Below are positions 1 to 4,850 of a stretch of DNA of 8,404 nt, one piece after another; within the stretch, counting starts at the first letter, position 1; each line of letters starts with the position of its first letter. The position numbers were made by a program, and so were the translations under genes. The notes under the pieces were generated by a model, which saw nothing but the letters and a program-made list of their open reading frames with translations, was not told the origin of the DNA and did not search any database. Origin of the DNA: Candidatus Poribacteria bacterium (GTDB lineage: Bacteria; Poribacteria; WGA-4E; WGA-3G); assembly GCA_007571355.1 (NCBI GenBank), contig RKRO01000218.1:1-8404 (forward strand), read 5' to 3'.

Positions 1-7
1 GCTTGTA

Positions 8-27
8 GGGGCGAGGTTGCCCCGCCC
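8..27. repeat. Short GC-rich hairpin, REP-like
   Basis: The first bases hold a small imperfect palindrome. GGGGC (8-12) pairs with GCCCC (19-23) around a six-base loop, or alternatively GGGCG (9-13) pairs with CGCCC (23-27). It lies in the leader region upstream of the first gene. A second G-run/C-run hairpin of similar style lies at 6523-6537. Such short GC-rich intergenic palindromes are often dispersed repeats, or terminators of a gene upstream, but there is no T-run after it and only two related copies are visible here. Confidence 0.4.
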
Positions 28-94
28 AGCATGGACAGACAATGTGCATATCTAATATTGAAACTCGCTTAGGGGGTTTAAAATAACAAAACAC

Positions 95-1402
95 ATGAAT
101 ATCACTATCTGCAACCCGTTGTTGAGAACGCCGCTCTCCCTTATCGTTGACGATTCGTGTCCTGTGATTAATCTGACCTACTATTGGATACAACAACGAC
201 ATGCTTGGAAGGCACGCCATCAACCCGGTGTACCGCCTGACCGTTGGGAAGGAGATGCCGCGCAATTCAAGAAAGTCCCACCAACAATCCCAGCAGATTT
301 CGCCGCGGAATGGGCAGAGTGGTGTTGGGAAAACGGAGTGAAAGGTAAATTCAGTCTTATTCCGTATCCAGCAGGCATGGGGCGCGTGGATGAAGGATTT
401 CCAGAATTTTCGACACTGGAATATCACGCATGGATGCGCGTTTACCGCGAACTTATCTGGCCCAGTTTCGATTTAACACCGGAGATGCTCACGCATACGG
501 CTGTCGTCGATCTGGATACATTCGCGCTCACCGAGGCATGGGAGCAGGTAGAATGGGTAGACCCACCCATTGATGATAGACTCACGGAATACATCATCAC
601 AGCGATGGAGATACTCGATAATGTCGGCATTCCATGTGAAGGGGTCACCAGCCCGGGCGCGTTCGGGAAACGCCAAGAGGCGGCGTATGCAAGAGCGGTC
701 CTGACTGCATCTCAATATGTCAATAACAATCCGCGTCCTTTCTATTTCCTCTGGTTGAAGCATGATGAATTGCCGGATGTACCCATCTGGTACCCTGAGA
801 AGGAGAGCGGCATCGCCATCGCGAGTATTGTCTCGTGTGCTGGCGATTGGTTCGGCGGATGGACAGGCTACGATTTAGGCGATGCTGACCGGTTCATCAC
901 AGAAGATGGACAAGGCGGTCGTTTGCCACCGATCCTTGAAAAGGAACTTCCATGTGTCCTCGTTGGGCATTGGCCCGGATTCTATTTCAACGGTGAAAAA
1001 TCAGGGTTTGACATATTGAAGACTGTTAAAGCGAGACTCAACAATTATGATCCGGATGGCACGAAAACGCTCTGGATGAAGACATCAGAGATCGGGCATT
1101 ATTGGATGGCACGCGAACTCACCGATATCTCAGTCTCGGAATCGAATGCTTCTTGCCCCTCTGAGAAGACGGATAGAAGCGGTATGCAAGCGGTTAACCT
1201 TTCGACCCAATTCCCCACAGCGAACTTCACTTTGGCGATTGATGCACCGATACGCCACGTTCAAGTCAACGGATGGGGCTTGCGCGAAGTCCATTCCCGC
1301 CGAGATTTTCAGAGTGATACCTTTCTTGTTGAAGGCAAACAGACATTTGTCGCCTTTGATTTGGAAATTGGTGAGACGGAACTTGCGCTTATTGTAGCAT
1401 AG
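95..1402 (+). CDS. Polysaccharide-deacetylase-like barrel protein
   Basis: A 435-residue protein, probably soluble and cytoplasmic because no signal peptide or membrane segment is visible. The opening LSLIVDDSCPVINL places an Asp pair (D19, D20) at the end of a first beta strand, as in NodB/CE4 polysaccharide deacetylases. Further conserved-looking blocks are LTHT near residue 132, EGVTSPGAFG at 182-191, a GHWPGFYFNG block at 291-300 and SEIGHYWMAR at 331-340. These suit a metal-dependent (beta/alpha) barrel hydrolase acting on a carbohydrate, but the classical HxxxH motif is not obvious, so the metal site and the reaction are inferred. The last ~90 residues look like a small beta domain. The ATG at 95 is the first start; AGGGGG at 71-76 is too far away to be a good ribosome site. 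It converges with the SDR gene across a 24-base gap. I recall similar full-length proteins from uncultured Poribacteria-type genomes, usually left as hypothetical. Confidence 0.8.
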   Translation: MNITICNPLLRTPLSLIVDDSCPVINLTYYWIQQRHAWKARHQPGVPPDRWEGDAAQFKKVPPTIPADFAAEWAEWCWENGVKGKFSLIPYPAGMGRVDEGFPEFSTLEYHAWMRVYRELIWPSFDLTPEMLTHTAVVDLDTFALTEAWEQVEWVDPPIDDRLTEYIITAMEILDNVGIPCEGVTSPGAFGKRQEAAYARAVLTASQYVNNNPRPFYFLWLKHDELPDVPIWYPEKESGIAIASIVSCAGDWFGGWTGYDLGDADRFITEDGQGGRLPPILEKELPCVLVGHWPGFYFNGEKSGFDILKTVKARLNNYDPDGTKTLWMKTSEIGHYWMARELTDISVSESNASCPSEKTDRSGMQAVNLSTQFPTANFTLAIDAPIRHVQVNGWGLREVHSRRDFQSDTFLVEGKQTFVAFDLEIGETELALIVA

Positions 1403-1414
1403 CCTGTCAGGCTG
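1400..1414. terminator. Small hairpin between convergent genes
   Basis: AGCC (1401-1404) and GGCT (1410-1413) flank a five-base loop right at the stop codon of the deacetylase-like gene, and a pyrimidine-rich stretch containing TTTT follows. It sits in the 24-base gap between two convergent genes, where a shared terminator would be useful. The stem is only four pairs, so this is a weak call. Confidence 0.25.
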
Positions 1415-1426
1415 TGCCTCTTTTCC

Positions 1427-2176
1427 TTAGGGTATGAGAATTCTGCCCCCACTTGCAATCACAGTTGCACCTGTCATATAACTCGATTCTTCGCTCAGAA
1501 GGAACACTATCACATCTGCCATCTCTTCGGGTTCACCGAACCTACCGAGCGGCGTTGTTGCGCGCAGCTGCTCTGCCATCTCTGGCGATACCTCACCTAA
1601 CATATCCGTCGCAATCGCACCCGGTGCAACCGAGTTAATACGAATATTATACTGTGCAAGCGGGCCACAACACGATTTTGTCAGTGAGATAACCCCAGCT
1701 TTTGCTGCCGCATACGGCAGTTGATTCGGACGGACTGCCAACGCAGCAATCGACGATACATTAACAATACGTCCAAATCGTTGTTCAATCATCCCCCGTT
1801 TGACAGCCCACAGCACGTTGAAGGGACCCGTCAAGTTAATCGCGACAATCCGATCCCAATGCTCCGGGGTCAACTCGTCAAACGTCATATTCCCGACATC
1901 CCCGGCGTTGTTCACTAAGAGATCAATCGTACCAAGTTCTTTAGTGACTTCTCCAGCCAGTCTGCTCACAGCGTCTCTATCGGCGATATCGGCTTGCACA
2001 GGGATCGCTTTCTGTCCTATCCCGTGAATCTGTTCACAAACGGCTTCTGCTTTATCTATCGCGCGGGAATAGTGTACGGCAACGTTTACACCTTCACCCG
2101 CGAGTTTGAGTGCTGTTGCTTTTCCGATGCCGCGGCTCCCACCGGTTACCAATGCAACCCTTCCCTGAAATTTCAT
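1427..2176 (-). CDS. Short-chain dehydrogenase/reductase, FabG-like
   Basis: A 249-residue classical SDR, a cytosolic NAD(P)(H)-dependent oxidoreductase. The features appear in the usual order and spacing: the cofactor-binding TGGSRGIG at 11-18, an acidic ADI at 62-64, NNAG at 89-92, structural Asn114, catalytic Ser142, Tyr155 and Lys159 in YAAAK, and the PGAIATDM loop at 185-192. Arg15 after the glycine motif and the absence of an acidic residue at the end of the second strand (HYSR, 35-38) favour NADP(H). The length matches FabG and glucose or sugar dehydrogenases. FabG-type SDRs reduce 3-oxoacyl-ACP, but the fold is used for many alcohols and sugars. No fatty-acid genes are next to it, so the substrate is open. 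The ATG at 2176 is preceded by AAGGAG (2191-2196) with 14 bases between, a little long. It is transcribed alone from the AT-rich region and converges on the deacetylase-like gene. Confidence 0.93.
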   Translation of the reverse strand: MKFQGRVALVTGGSRGIGKATALKLAGEGVNVAVHYSRAIDKAEAVCEQIHGIGQKAIPVQADIADRDAVSRLAGEVTKELGTIDLLVNNAGDVGNMTFDELTPEHWDRIVAINLTGPFNVLWAVKRGMIEQRFGRIVNVSSIAALAVRPNQLPYAAAKAGVISLTKSCCGPLAQYNIRINSVAPGAIATDMLGEVSPEMAEQLRATTPLGRFGEPEEMADVIVFLLSEESSYMTGATVIASGGRILIP

Positions 2177-2190
2177 TTTTTAATTCGGGT

Positions 2191-2196
2191 CTCCTT
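2191..2196 (-). promoter_or_regulatory. Ribosome binding site of the SDR gene
   Basis: Read on the - strand this is AAGGAG, 14 bases before the ATG at 2176. The spacing is longer than ideal but no other start lies nearer, so it supports the assigned start. Confidence 0.55.
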
Positions 2197-2294
2197 ATTT
2201 GCGCGCCACTTCGTTTCGCACAAGTCTCTGGTTAAAATTAACAAGATATTCGGATTTATGACAGATAATCAAAAGTATCCCTGCGCCGAACAAT

Positions 2295-2350
2295 TTTTAC
2301 CTATTCCGCATCTATTTTCTGCTAACAAATATAGCACCAAATAGGTAAAA
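2295..2350. repeat. Spaced perfect 11-bp inverted repeat
   Basis: TTTTACCTATT at 2295-2305 is the exact reverse complement of AATAGGTAAAA at 2340-2350, with 34 bases between. It lies about 120 bases upstream of the SDR start, in the presumed promoter region of that gene. Two identical half-sites on opposite strands could be a divided operator or the arms of a long-loop stem. Nothing here identifies a binding protein. Confidence 0.4.
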
Positions 2351-2420
2351 CGTCAATACTGTAGCATCATGACCTTATGGGGGGTATGAAATTTTGACAC
2401 GAAATCCACGAAGTTTCTGG

Positions 2421-2432
2421 TTTTCCGGAAAA
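2421..2432. repeat. Perfect 12-base palindrome
   Basis: TTTTCCGGAAAA is a perfect dyad 62 bases upstream of the sigma-factor-like fragment. A dimeric regulator could bind it, but a chance palindrome of this length and composition is also possible. Confidence 0.3.
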
Positions 2433-2457
2433 AATGTGTGTTTTTTTTTATCCCAGT

Positions 2458-2482
2458 GACCTTTTTTCTGTTTTTCAAGGTC
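2458..2482. repeat. Inverted repeat GACCTT / AAGGTC
   Basis: GACCTT (2458-2463) and AAGGTC (2477-2482) flank a T-rich 13-base loop, ending 11 bases before the ATG of the sigma-factor-like fragment. As RNA it would form a six-pair hairpin over the ribosome-binding region; as DNA it could be an operator. The AAGG of the right arm is also the only Shine-Dalgarno-like string in front of that start. Confidence 0.35.
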
Positions 2483-2493
2483 TTGTTATATGA

Positions 2494-2592
2494 ATGGAAA
2501 CAGTATACACAACAAACCTCTCAGATGAAATATTGCTGGCGTGGATTCAGAAGGGGGACGATAACGCTCTTGTGGCCTTCATTTTTTGTTGA
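2494..2592 (+). pseudogene. N-terminal remnant of an ECF sigma factor
   Basis: A 32-codon reading frame starting at ATG 2494. Residues 10-30 contain DEILLAWIQKGDDNAL followed by VAFI. This matches the pattern at the start of sigma-70 region 2 in extracytoplasmic-function sigma factors, where an acidic residue and hydrophobic pair are followed by I-x-x-G-D-x-x-A-(F/L)-x-x-(F/L)-(V/I). The likeness stops abruptly after VAFI; two codons later a TGA ends the frame, and neither other + frame downstream resumes sigma-like sequence. I read it as a truncated relic of a roughly 180-residue sigma factor, the rest having been replaced by unrelated DNA. The alternative is a chance resemblance in a short peptide. 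A 75-codon overlapping frame (2438-2665) in another register starts with a low-complexity Phe-rich string and was not accepted. Confidence 0.45.
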
Positions 2593-2617
2593 CACTTTTT
2601 GCCAAGTATGTTATGAT
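2589..2617 (+). promoter_or_regulatory. Strong sigma-70-type promoter
   Basis: TTGACA (2589-2594) is separated by exactly 17 bases from TATGAT (2612-2617): a perfect -35 box, ideal spacing and a five-of-six -10 box. Transcription would start near 2624. The -35 box contains the TGA that closes the sigma-factor fragment, so promoter and break point coincide. The only accepted gene downstream is the small Bor-like gene at 2936, which would then carry a leader of about 310 bases. Confidence 0.65.
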
Positions 2618-2920
2618 TGCGGTTTAGAGGGGCTGTTAGTTTTGGTTAAAACCCTCAATTATTAGGTAGGTCTGGAGACGCGGGTTTTACCCCACATCTC
2701 ACACAATACACTAATAAGGTGATAGTTTGGCAAGATAAACCACCCTGTTAAGGGGACTTTATAGGCACCCTTCAACCACTTTAAGTATAGAACTCGTAGC
2801 AAGTAAGAGGTAAGAACTCAAAGTAAATGGGTATCTGAAATGAAAAAGAAGGGGACATAAATCATCGAATAATTCGCAGACAAAGTCAAATATTGTCTAT
2901 TTGATTTTTGTTATGAGTTA
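2618..2920 (+). other. Gene-free leader region, possible structured RNA
   Basis: About 300 AT-rich bases between the promoter and the Bor-like gene. I find no open frame worth calling. Structure that can be seen: GTTTT (2639-2643) pairs with AAAAC (2648-2652), extended by GAGG (2627-2630) with CCTC (2653-2656), right at the predicted 5' end of the transcript; and a longer AT-rich hairpin at 2882-2908. It does not match any riboswitch consensus I know. It could be an untranslated leader, a small RNA, or leftover insertion DNA. Confidence 0.3.
2882..2908 (+). repeat. 11-pair AT-rich hairpin before small gene
   Basis: AAAGTCAAATA (2882-2892) pairs with TATTTGATTTT (2898-2908) around the five-base loop TTGTC, with one G-T wobble. 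It ends 12 bases before the ribosome binding site of the Bor-like gene. It could act as a leader hairpin, a weak terminator (TTTTT lies at its end), or an operator. Confidence 0.4.
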
Positions 2921-2927
2921 AGAAGGA
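2921..2927 (+). promoter_or_regulatory. Ribosome binding site of the Bor-like gene
   Basis: AGAAGGA ends eight bases before ATG 2936. The in-frame TAA just upstream excludes a longer product, so this fixes the start and argues that the small gene is translated. Confidence 0.7.
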
Positions 2928-2935
2928 TAATTTCA

Positions 2936-3145
2936 ATGAAACACGTTCACATTATCGGCAAAGGTTCTCAAACAGGTGTTGAAGTTAAAGCAAGACAGTG
3001 GTATATCTTTTTTGGTTTGATACCACTAAATCAAGTTAGCATTAATGAAATGTCCGGCGGCGCAACCGATTTCGAGATAATAACAAAACGAAGTTGGCTG
3101 GGGTTTTTAGGTTGGGGCGCACGCGTGGTGATTGTTAGAAAATAG
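2936..3145 (+). CDS. Small Bor-like hypothetical protein
   Basis: A 69-residue basic protein. Residues 22-32 read WYIFFGLIPLN and residues 41-48 read GGATDFEI, followed by LGFLGWGARVVIV near the C-terminus. This order (aromatic strand with glycine, then a GGA turn with a T/E-rich strand, then a glycine-rich stretch and ARV strand) resembles the lambda Bor lipoprotein family and the many small bacterial proteins related to it. Typical members are exported lipoproteins; this one begins only ~20 residues before the conserved core, has no signal peptide or lipobox, and stop codons directly upstream rule out a longer frame. It may be a cytosolic variant or an N-terminally shortened copy. Evidence for expression is good: an AGAAGGA ribosome site eight bases away, a strong promoter at 2589-2617, and a perfect stem-loop seven bases after the stop. 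Function unknown; the family link is by eye. Confidence 0.65.
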   Translation: MKHVHIIGKGSQTGVEVKARQWYIFFGLIPLNQVSINEMSGGATDFEIITKRSWLGFLGWGARVVIVRK

Positions 3146-3151
3146 CAAAGG

Positions 3152-3194
3152 TAAAGCAAGCGAGTTAATACCTACTTTCAACTCGCTTGCTTTA
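3152..3194. terminator. Perfect 15-bp stem-loop after small gene
   Basis: TAAAGCAAGCGAGTT (3152-3166) is the exact reverse complement of AACTCGCTTGCTTTA (3180-3194), with a 13-base loop. It starts seven bases after the stop codon at 3145, where a factor-independent terminator is expected. The 3' arm ends in TTTA but no long T-run follows on the + strand; the A-rich left arm likewise gives only a short T-run on the - strand. It could work in either direction, or be a stabilising 3' hairpin. Confidence 0.6.
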
Positions 3195-3207
3195 TCGATG
3201 CATAAAA

Positions 3208-3284
3208 CGGAATGTAGTGCTAGATGAAGTTCAACACATCCATCTGAAACACGGATAACTCGGGTTCGATTCCCGACATCTTCA
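3208..3284 (+). tRNA. Degenerate tRNA-Phe(GAA)-like sequence
   Basis: A 77-base stretch follows tRNA layout closely in its 3' half. TCGGG/CCCGA (3260-3264, 3272-3276) makes a perfect five-pair T stem around the loop TTCGATT, and TCCAT/ACGGA (3239-3243, 3251-3255) makes an anticodon stem with one A-C mismatch around CTGAAAC, which places GAA in the anticodon and T at position 33. TA stands at positions 8-9, and the D stem (GTGC against ACAC) has three of four pairs. Against a working tRNA: the acceptor stem from 3208 has only three Watson-Crick pairs, two G-T and two mismatches; the D loop is long and has no GG; the variable loop is four bases; no CCA is encoded. A rival fold pairs GATGAAG (3223-3229) perfectly with CTTCATC (3280-3286) but leaves out the D arm. 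Best read as a decayed or very divergent tRNA. Confidence 0.4.
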
Positions 3285-3466
3285 TCCTACACAGTTTAGG
3301 TAGTGTTTACATTTTGGCTCCGGATCCAGTCATAGCAAGGCTTCCAATAGTTTTGTGAGGTGCATTCGATCTATAGACGCAAATTCTGGTAGATACTGAC
3401 TTCCCGGTGATTTTGGTAATGAAATGTCAACACAACGTAGTTATACTTCACGACTTGCGCTAATTA
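3285..3466. other. Gene-free stretch before TolB-like gene
   Basis: I see no convincing gene, promoter or repeat here. A 90-codon frame beginning at 3424 runs through the start of the TolB-like gene in another register, lacks a ribosome site and shows no recognisable motif, so it is treated as a shadow. The region is the place where the promoter of the TolB-like gene should be, but the best -35/-10 pair I found was weak. Confidence 0.3.
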
Positions 3467-4594
3467 ATGTTGTATGGATGGATGTTTCCTTATGCGAGGA
3501 CGATATTTTTCAGTTTTGTCGCGGAGCAGGTAACCCCTGGATCCACAAAAGATCGAGAAAACAATTCGCACAAGTCGTTAGGAGAATTAAAAGTATCCAT
3601 AAAAATAAGACTTTTACACCTGTTTGTTGTGTTAAACATCAGTCTTGGGCTGCTATACACACGCAGCTGCCTCACATGGGCAGAAGCACCTGAAACACCC
3701 AGAATTATATTCGTGTCATTCAGGGGCGAGACAAGTGATATCTATGCAATGAACCCTGATGGAGGCGAAGAGAGCAACTTAACCCGTCATGCTCTATCTG
3801 ATAGAGATCCTGTATGGGCACCAAACGGAGAGCAAATCCTATTTAGTTCCGATCGACACGATCAGGTTTTCGATCTTTTTGTGATGGATGCAGATGGCAC
3901 GAATATACGGAAAGTTTTTAAAAATACGGCTGTCAGAAGAAACCCTACATGGTCTCCTGATGGGCACATGATCGCTTATTGGCGAGAAAACGATCAGGCT
4001 ATCTACACCGCAACTATAAATGGAACAGAAGAAAAACACTTGGCACTTACTGGAGAAGATGGTGGTTATCCGAAGTGGTCACCAAATGGAATAGAGATCG
4101 CGTATATTTTTTCTCGAAAACCACCCGTCGGGACTAACGAAATTCGCATAATTAACTTGCAAACTAATACACAGCGGACGTTTCTTCCGGAGGAACCATT
4201 GCTGATGTATTCGATGGCCTGGTCCCCAGATGGCGATGAAATTGCTTTTTGCTGGATTAACTTGGATGTCTGGAAAAACCCAGAACTCCTTATAGGCGGC
4301 TTCTTTAACAAGGCTGCTATCTACACCGCCCGCCCTAATGGTGGGCTCCCTCAAAAAGTTGTTGATGATTCTGAATTGTCTTTGAGATCGCTGACTTGGG
4401 TGCCACACGGTGACCACCTCGTTTATGGCAAAGGCGGACAACTCTTCAAAATCAATTTGAACACTCTCACAGAAACACAACTTACACATGATGGCAGGAA
4501 TTTGCGCCCAGATTGGTTCGATCCTGCAGCTTTGTCCGTTGAATCTAACGCCGAATTACTAACAACACTCTGGGGCAAACTCAAACAGAAATAA
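3467..4594 (+). CDS. Exported TolB/PD40-type beta-propeller protein
   Basis: 375 residues if begun at ATG 3467. The mature part is built of about six repeats of roughly 40 residues, each with an I-Y/F-x-x-x-x-x-G strand and a closing W-x-P-x-G turn: WAPNG 117, WSPDG 162, WSPNG 204, WSPDG 252, WVPHG 311 and a degenerate WFDP 350. That is the TolB/WD40-like PD40 signature, forming a six-bladed propeller that usually acts in the periplasm or at the envelope by binding other proteins. A hydrophobic segment at residues 48-68 (IRLLHLFVVLNISL) ending in TWA-EAP looks like a signal peptide, but it is preceded by 45 residues of unremarkable sequence. A good ribosome site, AGGAGA at 3580-3585, stands before an ATA codon at 3599, so the native start may be there and the first 44 residues may be spurious. 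It is followed 24 bases later by a small gene on the same strand. No catalytic residues are evident; partner unknown. Confidence 0.82.
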   Translation: MLYGWMFPYARTIFFSFVAEQVTPGSTKDRENNSHKSLGELKVSIKIRLLHLFVVLNISLGLLYTRSCLTWAEAPETPRIIFVSFRGETSDIYAMNPDGGEESNLTRHALSDRDPVWAPNGEQILFSSDRHDQVFDLFVMDADGTNIRKVFKNTAVRRNPTWSPDGHMIAYWRENDQAIYTATINGTEEKHLALTGEDGGYPKWSPNGIEIAYIFSRKPPVGTNEIRIINLQTNTQRTFLPEEPLLMYSMAWSPDGDEIAFCWINLDVWKNPELLIGGFFNKAAIYTARPNGGLPQKVVDDSELSLRSLTWVPHGDHLVYGKGGQLFKINLNTLTETQLTHDGRNLRPDWFDPAALSVESNAELLTTLWGKLKQK

Positions 4595-4618
4595 CAGCCT
4601 TTATGAATACAACAACTT

Positions 4619-4822
4619 ATGAAATTATTCTTCTCACTATCGCGTTATTTTTCTCTGGCTATGCTAGGACTCGTTGATAGATCGCAGCCGACGCAACCGA
4701 AGGCGGGCAAAACAACGGATCAGCAGCGTGAAGCACAAGCCATTCAGAAAATGCGTGAACATCTTGAAGAATTGCGCAAGAGTACAAAACAAATGTTGAT
4801 GAATTGGAACGCTACTCAATAA
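4619..4822 (+). CDS. Small putative exported coiled-coil protein
   Basis: A 67-residue frame 24 bases after the TolB-like gene. Residues 1-18 (MKLFFSLSRYFSLAMLGL) have a lysine then a hydrophobic run like a signal sequence, without a lipobox cysteine. Residues 33-60 are rich in Glu, Lys, Gln and Leu with heptad-like spacing (QAIQKMREHLEELRKS) and should form a helix or coiled coil. There is no clear ribosome site; an overlapping 24-codon frame starting at ATG 4603 (MNTTTYEIILLTIALFFSG) gives another signal-like peptide and might couple translation or reveal a frameshift in an older, longer gene. I do not recognise the family. It may serve the TolB-like protein in the envelope, judging only by position. 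Confidence 0.45.
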   Translation: MKLFFSLSRYFSLAMLGLVDRSQPTQPKAGKTTDQQREAQAIQKMREHLEELRKSTKQMLMNWNATQ

Positions 4823-4850
4823 ACTAACCCAATAGAAACGCTCTCGTAAT

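Noticed and set aside
58..84. TTGAAA and TAAAAT boxes before the first gene
   Set aside because: The spacer is only 15 bases and the start of transcription would fall almost at the ATG; too weak to call a promoter.
2394..2422. TTGACA at 2394 as a second promoter
   Set aside because: At 17-18 bases downstream there is no acceptable -10 box (CTGGTT/TGGTTT).
2438..2665. 75-codon frame beginning with Phe-rich MFFFIPVTFFLFF
   Set aside because: It starts in a poly-T run, has no ribosome site, no recognisable motif, and overlaps the better-supported sigma-like frame and the promoter.
3306..3335. TTTACA / TCATAG as promoter of the TolB-like gene
   Set aside because: The -10 match is poor and the distance to the gene long; kept only as a remark.
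3424..3693. 90-codon frame overlapping the TolB-like start
   Set aside because: No ribosome site and no motif; it runs across the signal-peptide coding region of the better-supported gene in another register.
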